Assembly: GCA_022447545.1 (NCBI GenBank)
Contig: JAKVBI010000023.1
Span: forward strand, 46,202 to 110,201
Origin: Myxococcota bacterium
Lineage (GTDB): Bacteria; Myxococcota_A; UBA9160; SMWR01
Direction: 5' to 3'
DNA length: 64,000 bases
Part shown: one piece after another, positions 36,114 to 44,645 of the stretch
Position numbering within the stretch: the stretch's first letter is position 1
Layout: every line of letters begins with the position of its first letter
Made by a program: the position numbers and the translations under genes
The notes under the pieces: generated by a model
Told to the model about the DNA's origin: nothing
The model's input: the letters and a program-made list of their open reading frames with translations, nothing else
The model's database searches: none

Positions 36114-36914
36114 AAGCATCGCACCCAACAGACTCATGCCAAAACCCAGAAAGAAAAGCATCGATCCTCCAAACGAATCTGCATCTTGAGCATGGGCTTC
36201 CACGAGCAATTCCTCGGTGACCAGGTAGAGAAGAGCAGCGGCACCAAAACTCAACACACAGGCCTTCGCAACGTCGCCCAAATCCACCAGCAATGATGCA
36301 CCCAGGAGCATGCAGGCACCGGTCAGCGAGGCCATCAATGTCAATGACACCAGAGCGAAGCGAGCCGTCCGGCCTCGTGCGCGCAGGGTCGCCGCGAGAC
36401 CCATCGAAATGAAGAGAACCTCGAACGTGACGGCAATGGTGAGCAACACACCGCTCGAAAGTGAAAGTGAAAAACCCACGCCGATCAAAAGCCCATCAAT
36501 GGCCAGATCGACCCCGGTCGCAATGAACATGTTCGAAGCCGACACGCTCGAAGGCCCTGATTCAGCCTCTCCATGAGTGTCGCCCCCCGTGGCCCACCGC
36601 ACCCCGAACATCAGGACCACTCCCAAGGAGAACCCCAGCACCACCGAGAGCTTGTACCCACCCTCGAGCATCTCGGGAACGATCTCGGTAGCCACTGCCG
36701 CAAACACGATGCCTGCCGCCAGGTGCTGGAGAGCCGAGCGCGCCTTGGGTCCAGGTTCTCGAGTACCCGCAATGAGGACCCCGCACAAGGTCGCCACCAC
36801 AGGCAATAGCGCCCAGAGGGCCACTTGAGACAATTCGGCGCTCCGGGTTTCCGCCCCCGCCGCCCAGGTCGCTGAAGGGAGGACCAGAACCATCAACAGA
36901 AAGAGGGCCGCCAT
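36108..36914 (-). CDS. ZIP-family metal transporter-like membrane protein
   Basis: A 268-residue membrane protein with a signal-like N-terminus and about eight hydrophobic segments. HLAAGIVFAAVATEIVPEML resembles the metal-binding helix of ZIP proteins. The usual HNxPEG motif appears as VDLAIDGLLIGVGF, a divergent form with Asp in place of His, as in some bacterial ZIP-like permeases. Metal specificity cannot be inferred. ATG 36914 is used; a GTG at 36935 lies in frame. Confidence 0.72.
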   Translation of the reverse strand: MAALFLLMVLVLPSATWAAGAETRSAELSQVALWALLPVVATLCGVLIAGTREPGPKARSALQHLAAGIVFAAVATEIVPEMLEGGYKLSVVLGFSLGVVLMFGVRWATGGDTHGEAESGPSSVSASNMFIATGVDLAIDGLLIGVGFSLSLSSGVLLTIAVTFEVLFISMGLAATLRARGRTARFALVSLTLMASLTGACMLLGASLLVDLGDVAKACVLSFGAAALLYLVTEELLVEAHAQDADSFGGSMLFFLGFGMSLLGAMLL

Positions 36915-37031
36915 GGACGAATTCGCTCCTCGCACTCCTAGAGGCTAGAGGATCATCAGCAGCGCGTACACAAGACACTCATGGTGCGCGGTGGCTGCAA
37001 TCGTTTCGCTCAGCCGGTGGACTCGAGCGTC

Positions 37032-37646
37032 TCAGGAGCAGGAGGTCTCGAGTTTTCCTCGAAGTTCCAGGTCGACATCGGTCCAGGTCTTGGACACGCC
37101 ATCTTCGCCCGTGTGCTGAACCCGGCAGGCCTGATTGATCTGATCGTGGGCCTCCTGCATCCCAAAGGCGAGCATGTCGATACTGGCCTTGGCATTGACA
37201 GTTCCATCCTCGGCGATCGTATAGGCGAAGGGAATTTCGCGTGTCTGTCCGTTCAGAGTCACCGCGATCTCCACCGTCCCCCGCCTGTCGTCGCCCTCGA
37301 CTCGGGTGACCCGTCCCTTGATGTCGCCATCCTCTTTGACGAAGCCGAAGAAGAAGGTCGCCAACGTCACGTCGCGGGCGGGATTGCCACTGTCCACCGA
37401 CTTGCCGCGAATCTTCATGCTGAGCCCTTTGGCCAGCGCGGGCCACGAATTGGCCGTGCGCGGGCCCTCAAGGGAGGTCGCGCCAAAACTCCCATTCACG
37501 GGGGCCTTGCTTGCGAGTTTGAATGCGCGCCAGTGTACCGTCACGCCGTCGTCCCCCAACGAGTAGGTGCATTCTGCGAAGGCGTGGACCGGCACGAGCA
37601 CGAACACAGCCAGCAACGACAGAATCATCGAACCTCTTCCCATCAT
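37032..37646 (-). CDS. Exported YceI-like lipid-binding protein
   Basis: A 204-residue protein with a signal peptide (MILSLLAVFVLVPVHAFA, then ECTY). The mature part resembles YceI beta-barrels: VHWRAFKLASKAPVNGSF at the start, then alternating strands and a C-terminal DLELRGKLETSC. YceI proteins bind isoprenoids or other lipids in the periplasm. Two late Cys residues could form a disulfide. The role here is unknown. About 70 bases separate it from metG on the same strand. Confidence 0.75.
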   Translation of the reverse strand: MMGRGSMILSLLAVFVLVPVHAFAECTYSLGDDGVTVHWRAFKLASKAPVNGSFGATSLEGPRTANSWPALAKGLSMKIRGKSVDSGNPARDVTLATFFFGFVKEDGDIKGRVTRVEGDDRRGTVEIAVTLNGQTREIPFAYTIAEDGTVNAKASIDMLAFGMQEAHDQINQACRVQHTGEDGVSKTWTDVDLELRGKLETSCS

Positions 37647-37719
37647 CCGCTCCTCCTCCCCAGTCTGGAGTCAAGTCTCCAATCGTTTCGTCGAAAGCGT
37701 TGGAATACGCCCGCAGCCA

Positions 37720-39291
37720 CTACTCGTCCTGAATCCGAGCAAACAAAGGCGGGCCCTTTTCGATGGACGCTCCGGCCGACAATCCACCCCACGCCATGCA
37801 ATCGGCGAGGCCCGGACCCTCCGGATCCGCCAGACGCACCGTATATTCTTCGAGCCCCATCCGACGCCAGACCTCCTCCATCTTCTGAGGCAGCGTGGGC
37901 CATAGCAGCAGGCTGGCCAACCGGTAGGTCTCGGCGCACGAATAGAGAATCTCGGCCACACGCTCCTCGGTACCCTCCTGTTTGGCCAACTTGAAGGGCT
38001 GAGTCTCTTCGATGAAGGCATCGATGGCGCGCACGAGGTCGAGCCCCTTGGAGAGTCCCCCGAGACCCAGGGGGGCACGCCGGTCGTCTCCAAGGATCTC
38101 CTCGACCCGGGCGCGCAGACCCGGATCACTGGAAGGTTCCTCGAAACAGCCCCCGAGATATCGCCCCGTCATGTTGGAAATGCGGTGGAACGAGTTTCCG
38201 AGGGTGTTGGCGAGATCCGAGTTGTAGACGGCCAGAAAACGCGCGTCCGAAAAGTCGCCGTCATCCGTTCCCAGCGGGCCCTGGGTCAGCAGATACCAGC
38301 GCAGAGCGTCGAGACCGAATTTCTCGACCACCTCGTCGAGTTTTTCGAGATCGACGAAATTCCCCAGAGACTTGGACATCTTCTGACCATCCCGGATCCA
38401 GAAGGAGTGGGCGTAGATCTGCCTCGGCAACTTCATCCACTCCCGACCCGGTGCTTTCTGAATCGCCATCAACATGGCGGGCCAGATGACCGCGTGAAAC
38501 CAGAGGATGTCCTTGGCGATCAAGTGGAGGTTCGCCGGCCAATACTTGCGCCGTTCCGGAGCCTCCACGGTCGAGGTGTAGTTGATGAGGGCGTCGATCC
38601 AGACGTAAATCATGTGATCGGACCGGCCGGGGAAGGGGATCCCCCAGTCGCCTCCCCCGCTGCGAGAGATGGGCACATCTGCGAGGCCCTCTCGAATCCG
38701 GCCCAGCACCTCGTTGCGGCGCGCCACCGGCTGGATGAATTCGGGATTGGCGTCGATCCAGGCGAGCAGATCGTCGGAAAAGGCCGATAGGCGGAAGAAA
38801 TAGTTCTCCTCCTTCCGCCGAACCAGTGACTTCCCATTGATGGGGGACTTGAAGTCGTGCTCCGCCGCTCGCGCCTCGGGAACGTATTCCTCCTGCCCGG
38901 CGTCATACCAGCCCTCGTATTCACCCAGATAGACGTCCCCGGTCTCCACCAGATCGGAGATCATGCCGGTCACGAAGGCCTTATGACGGGCCTCGGAGGT
39001 GCGAATGAAATCGTCGTTGGAGATGCCGAAGCGCTCGAAGGTCGTGCGGAAGGCCTCGGCGTTCTGATCGGCCCAGGCCTGGGCGGACATGCCCCGCTCC
39101 GCCGCGGTGTCCACCACCTTGGCTGCGTGCTCATCGGTACCCGTGAGAAAAAAAGTATCCTCGCCCGCCAGGCGATGGATACGGGCAACGACGTCGGCCA
39201 CCGTGGTGGTGTAGAGGTGTCCGATATGGGGCCGGTCATTGACGTAGTAGATCGGCGTCGTGATGTAGAAGGTCTGGGTCGAATCAGTCAT
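37720..39291 (-). CDS. metG: Methionyl-tRNA synthetase
   Basis: A 523-residue class I synthetase charging tRNA-Met. The HIGH motif is HIGHLYTTT and the KMSKS motif is KMSKSLGNFVD. GWYDAGQEEYVPE stands where zinc-type enzymes carry Cys knuckles, so this is the zinc-free form. There is no C-terminal EMAP-like tRNA-binding domain; the protein ends soon after the anticodon-binding helices. Normal for type 2 MetRS. It lies downstream of the phosphotransferase gene on the same strand. Confidence 0.97.
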   Translation of the reverse strand: MTDSTQTFYITTPIYYVNDRPHIGHLYTTTVADVVARIHRLAGEDTFFLTGTDEHAAKVVDTAAERGMSAQAWADQNAEAFRTTFERFGISNDDFIRTSEARHKAFVTGMISDLVETGDVYLGEYEGWYDAGQEEYVPEARAAEHDFKSPINGKSLVRRKEENYFFRLSAFSDDLLAWIDANPEFIQPVARRNEVLGRIREGLADVPISRSGGGDWGIPFPGRSDHMIYVWIDALINYTSTVEAPERRKYWPANLHLIAKDILWFHAVIWPAMLMAIQKAPGREWMKLPRQIYAHSFWIRDGQKMSKSLGNFVDLEKLDEVVEKFGLDALRWYLLTQGPLGTDDGDFSDARFLAVYNSDLANTLGNSFHRISNMTGRYLGGCFEEPSSDPGLRARVEEILGDDRRAPLGLGGLSKGLDLVRAIDAFIEETQPFKLAKQEGTEERVAEILYSCAETYRLASLLLWPTLPQKMEEVWRRMGLEEYTVRLADPEGPGLADCMAWGGLSAGASIEKGPPLFARIQDE

Positions 39292-39404
39292 GGGATCTTT
39301 GCTGGCTGGGATCGAATGGGCCGGAGTCTAGCGAAGGCATACGCCCGCAACGCATCCGCCTGAAGCCATCCAACCGACAGCTCGAACCGGCGAACGAGTG
39401 CAGG

Positions 39405-39428
39405 AAAAGCCCCCCGAGGCGAGGGGTC
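39405..39428 (-). terminator. Candidate weak intrinsic terminator after the phosphotransferase gene
   Basis: Read leftward just after the stop at 39432, CCCC and GGGG flank a 7-base loop and are followed by GGCTTTTCC. The stem is short and the T-run only four, so termination may be partial, allowing some read-through to metG. Confidence 0.35.
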
Positions 39429-39431
39429 CGC

Positions 39432-40796
39432 TCAGTCGAGCTTGGACCAGTTGCGATCGGGATGGAGCATGGCAGCAGGGGCGTAGAGCCACTCCTCACG
39501 GTAGGCCTTGCGGGCCAGCGCAGGGATCAAGGCCGCATCCTCCAGACGCCGCTCGGTGATGGCCTCCGACAAGCCCTTCCGACCTGCTTCGAGAGACTGC
39601 GGCCGTCGACCCAAAAGCGACTCGAGATCGTCGAGTTCCGCTCGGTCAATGAGCCCACCAAAACGTCGTCGACGATCCATACAGGCAACCAGAGTCTTCA
39701 CATCGCGTGCGCGGGAGGCCGCAAAATCCTCGGAAAGCGCGGGTTCCACCTGGTTCTCCAGGGCGTAGACCGCGGCCTCGGCCAACACGTCATCGTGACC
39801 GGTTCCCTCGGGCATTTCGGGCCGCTCGATGGCGATCCCCATGGCGTCGGCGAGCATTTCACAAGTCGCGCGATCCCCCACGTAGCGATAACAGAGATGC
39901 CAGGCAACCGGCTCACGAGGGTGCGCATTTTCGCAGATGTAATGGATGGGAATCATTCCTCTTACATTTTGGTGTACCGCGTAGTACTGCACACGAAAGC
40001 GGTCGTACGGAATTCCCGACTCCCGCTCGTAGAGTTCGAACAGACCCGTGAGTCCGCCGGAAGGATTCCAGAACTCGCGCACCGCGATATTTCCGAGATC
40101 CTCGAGAGGATCTCCGTAGTGGCCGAGCTCCCAGTCGATCACCGCACTCACCCGATCGTCCTGGAACATAAAGTTCACCGGGCCCGTGTCTCCCTGGACG
40201 AGAGCGACTCGTGCGACCTCTTCCGGCGCAAACCGGTGCAGCCAATCCAACCCGTAGGTGGTCAAAGGGTCGACGTGACGGGCCATGAAGCGGCTCCACT
40301 GCGAGACGATCAGATCCACCTCCTTGAGCGCACACTCGACGGGCGTCGTGGGCTTGTATTCCATCACATCGTCGAGCCCGAGGTCCTCGAGGTCGAGGGT
40401 GTGCAGACGAGCCACGATGCGCGTGAAGTCCTCCATGATGGCTCGCTGCCGGACAAGGTCTTCCAGTTTGTCGAGATCCGATCGGCCCGGGTCGAACTCA
40501 AAAAGAGCCGCCCGCAGTTCCGGGTTCCACCCCAAGACCTCCGGCACCGGCACGCCAGTGGGCCCAAGAGCCTCGAAAATGCGAGTCTCGCGTTCCAGTC
40601 GCCGAGGGTCGACGTCCGAGGTTTCCCGCTGGAGGCGCAGGAAGCCCTGGAGCACGGAGCCGTCGGAGCGAGTGACATCCACCACCCAGGCCTCGCGGCG
40701 AGCCACATGGCGCCGAAGATCCGTGACCCTCCCACCCACGACCTCGGAAATCCATTCGATCGTTCCAGCGGGCAGAGGGTCGGCGAATTCGGGCAT
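39432..40796 (-). CDS. Phosphotransferase family protein (APH-like)
   Basis: A 454-residue APH/choline-kinase-fold protein. The Brenner-type motif is QGDTGPVNF (Asp and Asn kept, His replaced by Gln), followed by SAVIDWELGHYGDP with the metal-binding Asp. Such proteins often accompany acyl-CoA dehydrogenases (ACAD10/11-like, which phosphorylate hydroxyacyl-CoA). A long helical C-terminal part follows. ATG 40796 is preceded by GGAG. A perfect 17-base palindrome lies directly upstream. Confidence 0.82.
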   Translation of the reverse strand: MPEFADPLPAGTIEWISEVVGGRVTDLRRHVARREAWVVDVTRSDGSVLQGFLRLQRETSDVDPRRLERETRIFEALGPTGVPVPEVLGWNPELRAALFEFDPGRSDLDKLEDLVRQRAIMEDFTRIVARLHTLDLEDLGLDDVMEYKPTTPVECALKEVDLIVSQWSRFMARHVDPLTTYGLDWLHRFAPEEVARVALVQGDTGPVNFMFQDDRVSAVIDWELGHYGDPLEDLGNIAVREFWNPSGGLTGLFELYERESGIPYDRFRVQYYAVHQNVRGMIPIHYICENAHPREPVAWHLCYRYVGDRATCEMLADAMGIAIERPEMPEGTGHDDVLAEAAVYALENQVEPALSEDFAASRARDVKTLVACMDRRRRFGGLIDRAELDDLESLLGRRPQSLEAGRKGLSEAITERRLEDAALIPALARKAYREEWLYAPAAMLHPDRNWSKLD

Positions 40797-40806
40797 GGGA
40801 CTCTCC

Positions 40807-40823
40807 TCGTTTGGATCAAACGA
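40807..40823. promoter_or_regulatory. Palindrome at the phosphotransferase start, possible operator
   Basis: TCGTTTG-GAT-CAAACGA is a perfect 7-base inverted repeat with a 3-base centre, ending at the ribosome site of the 39432-40796 gene and in the 129-base divergent gap before the GTPase gene. Size and symmetry fit a TetR-type operator; as RNA it could occlude the ribosome site. Confidence 0.45.
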
Positions 40824-40925
40824 TACCGCGCCCTCCGCCCAAGCGAAGCGCAGACTCCCTCGCACATCCCGCCTGATTTGGGGATACTTCAGCTCCACGA
40901 CAACCCATCGAATGCGAGGAGCACC

Positions 40926-42314
40926 GTGTCCATTCCCGTCCATATCGTCGGCGGCTTCCTCGGCACCGGAAAGACGACACTGATCCGCAACCAGCTGGAG
41001 CAGCGGCGTGACGAGAATGTGGCCGTCATCGTCAATGACTTCGGCGAAGCCGCCCTGGACGAAGCCACCCTGGGAACCGAGGAACCCTTCACGCTCACGA
41101 ACATCCCGGGTGGCTGCATCTGCTGTACGGCCCCCGAAGGCTTCGTCGACGCCCTGGGGGCGGTACTCGAGCAGGCACCCGACCGGCTACTGATCGAACC
41201 CACTGGACTGGCGCGGCCACAGGATCTCGTGGACACCATCCGCCGCTGCCCCCACAAGGACGCCCTCGAGGTGGGACCCGTGGTGATCCTCGTGGACCCC
41301 GCTCGCCTGGGTCGGGAGCCAGACGCCGAGCAAGAACTCATCGAACTCCAGACCGGCATCGCCGACATCGTGGTCGCCAATCGCACCGACCTTTGTGAAG
41401 AAGCCGATCTCGAGCGTTTCGATGCCCTCATCGAAACACTGTGGCCGCCTCCGTTGTCGATCCACCGGACCACCCACAGCCGTTTGCCTCGAGAACTCCT
41501 CGACTGGCCCGAAGGCGAGGGAGCCCGACTCCCCCGCAGCGCCACCGCTGAGCCGGCGGATACGGATCCGACAAGCCACGACGGTCACGATCACTCGACC
41601 GACGACTACTCGGCTCGATCCCTGCGATGGTCGCCGGACGTCGTGTTTTCGGGCGAGCGCCTGGAGCGCGCTGCCCTGCGGATGAGTCAGGGGGTCGCCG
41701 GGGGAACGCTGGCCCGCTTCAAAGGCATCTTCCGCACCGACGAGGGATTCCTTCGCCTCGAAGTGGCGGGCGACGTCCCCCATCGCGAGCGAAGCGCCTG
41801 GCGTCGAGACAGCCGGGTCGACATGATCTTCCGAGATGCGAGCGAAGACACTCTCGACACGGCGGCCAATTGGTTGTCGGGGGCACAGCTCGCCGACGAG
41901 GAACTCGAAGCGCGGCTTCACCAGATCGAATTGGCGTTGCCCAACGGAAATGTGCGCATCGTAGGGCGCGATGCGCTTCTCGACCTCCCGGGCGGCGTCC
42001 CGGACGTGTCGGTCCTGTTTCCCAAACGGGCGGGTGCTGCCGCCAGCCTGAACGCTCTGTGGGAATCCCACGCCCTTCCCCACCAGGGCGAGGCCATCGT
42101 GTGCGCTGCCGACGGTTTCGCGAGCGAGCCAGTGCCGCTGGCAGCCTTGCGCGAGGGCGTGCTCATCCACACGCTGGAGGGCGAGCCTCTGCCGCTCGGA
42201 AAAGGTGGCCCCTTCCGGCTGATGATCCCGCCGGACACACCGGGCGTGCCCTCTTCGTGCGCCAATGTGAAGTCCGTCGTGCGCATCGTGATGCGCGAAA
42301 CTGCGGATGGCTGA
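40926..42314 (+). CDS. COG0523 (CobW-like) GTPase fused to a molybdopterin-oxidoreductase-like domain
   Basis: A 462-residue protein. The N-terminus has Walker A GGFLGTGKTT, the metal-binding CICC in GGCICCTAP, and NRTDL as guanine motif. A His/Asp-rich stretch (SHDGHDHSTDDYS) near residue 220 suits zinc or another metal. A CobW C-terminal region follows to about residue 335. The last 120 residues (CAADGFASEPVPL, GEPLPLGKGGPFRL, SSCANVKSVVRI) resemble the oxidoreductase molybdopterin-binding domain. I know of no standard COG0523 protein with this tail. The GTG start has AGGAG. Its end overlaps gltX by 8 bases. Confidence 0.8.
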   Translation: MSIPVHIVGGFLGTGKTTLIRNQLEQRRDENVAVIVNDFGEAALDEATLGTEEPFTLTNIPGGCICCTAPEGFVDALGAVLEQAPDRLLIEPTGLARPQDLVDTIRRCPHKDALEVGPVVILVDPARLGREPDAEQELIELQTGIADIVVANRTDLCEEADLERFDALIETLWPPPLSIHRTTHSRLPRELLDWPEGEGARLPRSATAEPADTDPTSHDGHDHSTDDYSARSLRWSPDVVFSGERLERAALRMSQGVAGGTLARFKGIFRTDEGFLRLEVAGDVPHRERSAWRRDSRVDMIFRDASEDTLDTAANWLSGAQLADEELEARLHQIELALPNGNVRIVGRDALLDLPGGVPDVSVLFPKRAGAAASLNALWESHALPHQGEAIVCAADGFASEPVPLAALREGVLIHTLEGEPLPLGKGGPFRLMIPPDTPGVPSSCANVKSVVRIVMRETADG

Positions 42315-43992
42315 CGGCCCGGCGGTCTTCACTCGTTTCGCGCCCTCCCCCACTGGCCATCTGCATGTGGGCGGTGCGCGGACGGCGCTGTTCTGCTGGG
42401 CACTGGCGCGTGCCCAGGGGGGACACTTTCTGCTGCGGGTGGAAGACACCGACCAGGAGCGCTCCTCGGAAGATGCCGTCTCCGGCATCCTAGAAGATCT
42501 GGCCTGGTTGGGGCTGGACTGGCAGGAAGGTCCCGAGCACGTGGGAGCAGGCGGTGATCCGCGCGGAGTCGGTCCCTTCTTCCAATCGCAACGCCTGACG
42601 CGCTACGACGAAGCCATCGCCTCCCTGATCGAGCGCGATCTCGCCTACCCGGCCTTCGATACCCCCGAGGAACTCGAGGCCGCGCGGCGAGAGGCCCAGG
42701 CCCAAAAGCGCACCTTCCGCTACGAGCGCCCGGTGGACTGGAACCGCGAAGAGGCCCAGGCCCGGGCCGAGCAGGAAGACCATGTCATTCGCTTTCGAGC
42801 GCCCGGCGTAGCCGACGTGGTTCACGACGTGGTCCTCGGGCCGGTGAACTTCGAAGCCGATGCCATCGACGACTTCGTGCTGCGGAAACGCGGAGGCTTC
42901 CCCACCTACCACCTCGCGGTGGTGGTTGACGATCACGACATGGGTGTGACCCACGTGCTGCGCGGCCAGGAACACCTGAACAACACACCCAAGCACCAGG
43001 CCCTGCAAGCCGCACTGGGGCTCTCAACTCCGATCTACGCCCACCTGCCCATCATCCAAAACCCCGACGGATCGAAGATGAGCAAGCGCGATCGCGACAA
43101 GGCAGCCCGGGCCGCTCTGCGCGAACAGGGCGTCGCCGATCCGGGGCCAGTGCGTGAGCGCGCGACGAAAGCGGTCCCCGCCGACCGCCTGGACGCCTGG
43201 CTGAAAGACAAACGGGGCCAACTCGAAACCTCCGTGCTGGAAGCCCTGGAGTCGGCCTGTGGGCTCTCGCTGCCGGGCATCGTCGTGAACGATTTCAGAC
43301 GAGAGGGCTATCTCCCCGAGGTCCTCGTCAACTTCCTGGCACTGCTGGGATGGAGCTCTGGCGAGAAAACCGAGGATGGGCGCGATCTCGAACGCTTTGA
43401 TCCCGACTATCTGGCCCGACACTTCACCCTCGAACGCATCGGCCGGGGCAACGCCCGCTTTGATCGCGCCAAACTACTCGCCTTCAACCAGGAGAGCCTC
43501 GCGGCACTGCCCGACACCGAGTTCGAGGCGCGCTTCACCGAGTGGGCCAAACAGAATGCAGAAATCACCCTCGCGCAACTGGGCAACCGTCTGCCGCTCT
43601 ATCTGCGAGCCCTCAAGCCGCGTATTCGCACCTTCGGCGAAGCGGTTTCCCAGACGGGACCGGGGGGCTTTGTGTTGCGCGCCGACGACTCTGTGGTCTA
43701 CGAGGACGCCGCGGTCACCAAGTGGTTGCGCAAGGGCGAGCCCAATGGCTTCGAGCGTCTGACCGAGCTGCAGACCGTGCTGGCCGAAGTCGAGCCCTTC
43801 GAACCCGAGAACCTCGAGGCCACTGTGGCCGCCTGGTGCGAGAAGAATGGCGTAGGAATGGGCAAGGCCGCTCAGCCGCTGCGCGTGGCAGTCACTGGCG
43901 CGGCGGCCAGCCCGCCCCTGGGCGAAACGCTGGCCCTGCTCGGTCGAGCGAGTTGCCTGGCACGCATCGCGCGCTGCCTCCAAAACGCCTAA
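42307..43992 (+). CDS. gltX: Glutamyl-tRNA synthetase with an insertion after KMSKS
   Basis: A 561-residue class I synthetase for tRNA-Glu. The HIGH-equivalent is PSPTGHLHVGGAR and the KMSKS-equivalent is SKMSKRDRDK near residue 257. The usual family length is 470-500. The extra length is an insertion of about 65 residues (roughly 264-328) between KMSKR and the conserved REGYLPEVLVNFLALLGW. The anticodon-binding domain appears complete. It starts within the end of the GTPase gene and is convergent with the TetR gene, overlapping it by 4 bases. Confidence 0.95.
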   Translation: MADGPAVFTRFAPSPTGHLHVGGARTALFCWALARAQGGHFLLRVEDTDQERSSEDAVSGILEDLAWLGLDWQEGPEHVGAGGDPRGVGPFFQSQRLTRYDEAIASLIERDLAYPAFDTPEELEAARREAQAQKRTFRYERPVDWNREEAQARAEQEDHVIRFRAPGVADVVHDVVLGPVNFEADAIDDFVLRKRGGFPTYHLAVVVDDHDMGVTHVLRGQEHLNNTPKHQALQAALGLSTPIYAHLPIIQNPDGSKMSKRDRDKAARAALREQGVADPGPVRERATKAVPADRLDAWLKDKRGQLETSVLEALESACGLSLPGIVVNDFRREGYLPEVLVNFLALLGWSSGEKTEDGRDLERFDPDYLARHFTLERIGRGNARFDRAKLLAFNQESLAALPDTEFEARFTEWAKQNAEITLAQLGNRLPLYLRALKPRIRTFGEAVSQTGPGGFVLRADDSVVYEDAAVTKWLRKGEPNGFERLTELQTVLAEVEPFEPENLEATVAAWCEKNGVGMGKAAQPLRVAVTGAAASPPLGETLALLGRASCLARIARCLQNA

Positions 43993-44645
43993 CGATTCGC
44001 CAGCAATCCCTGCAGAATGATTTCAGCGATCTCGTCCGCGGTCTCCTTGGGCGGGGCCTTTGCGATCTCCGCCACATCGGGCTGCGCGAACTCGCGACCG
44101 AGCCCCCCAAGCACGTGAGCGACGGCGGCGGTGTCCACCTTTGCAACCTGACCCGCCGCCACGGCGCGATCCAATAGGTTCTGGGTCACCGAGGTCACGT
44201 AAGCCTCGTGGGATGACAAAAGGCGCGACGCTCCAGCCACCTTCGTGAGGTCCGCCGACATCGCCACGGCCTCGGGTTGCACCGCCCGGTTGGCGGCGCG
44301 CAGGTAGACGCGAAGTGCATCCAGGGGCCGCATGGTGGATTCGAGAGCCTCGATGGCCGAGCGACCGATCCGGTGCAGGCGTCGGTCGACGACGGTGAGC
44401 AGAAGCTCGTCCTTGCTCGGAGCGATGCCGTAGAGGGTCCGCAGCGAGCAGTTCACCAGGGCCGCAATCTGCGCCATGGTGAGATCGCCGATCCCCCCCC
44501 GGGCGACGAGGTTCTCGAGTTCGTCGAGCACCTCCAACTGACGAGCACTGAGTGAGCGCTCGGTCTCGGCCGAAAGAAGCGGCTTCGGAGCGCGAACGCC
44601 GGGAAAGCGAACTCGCCCGCGCCGGTCCGTGGGCTTCGAGGTCAC
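43989..44645 (-). CDS. TetR-family transcriptional regulator
   Basis: A 218-residue TetR-like regulator. The helix-turn-helix reads GGIGDLTMAQIAALVNCSLRTLYGIAPSKDELL, a TetR pattern with Leu/Tyr-Gly in the recognition helix. The C-terminal ligand domain is Ala-rich. The GTG start overlaps the AtuA-like stop (GTGA), so it is translated with the carboxylase operon and is the natural candidate for its repressor, responding to an acyl-CoA. Candidate operator boxes lie at 50042-50079. Confidence 0.85.
   Translation of the reverse strand: MTSKPTDRRGRVRFPGVRAPKPLLSAETERSLSARQLEVLDELENLVARGGIGDLTMAQIAALVNCSLRTLYGIAPSKDELLLTVVDRRLHRIGRSAIEALESTMRPLDALRVYLRAANRAVQPEAVAMSADLTKVAGASRLLSSHEAYVTSVTQNLLDRAVAAGQVAKVDTAAVAHVLGGLGREFAQPDVAEIAKAPPKETADEIAEIILQGLLANR

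Noticed and set aside
39462-40925. Extended frame ahead of the COG0523 GTPase, giving a 950-residue reading
   Set aside because: The added part is antisense to the phosphotransferase gene, and the GTG at 40926 has an AGGAG site right before the GTPase homology.
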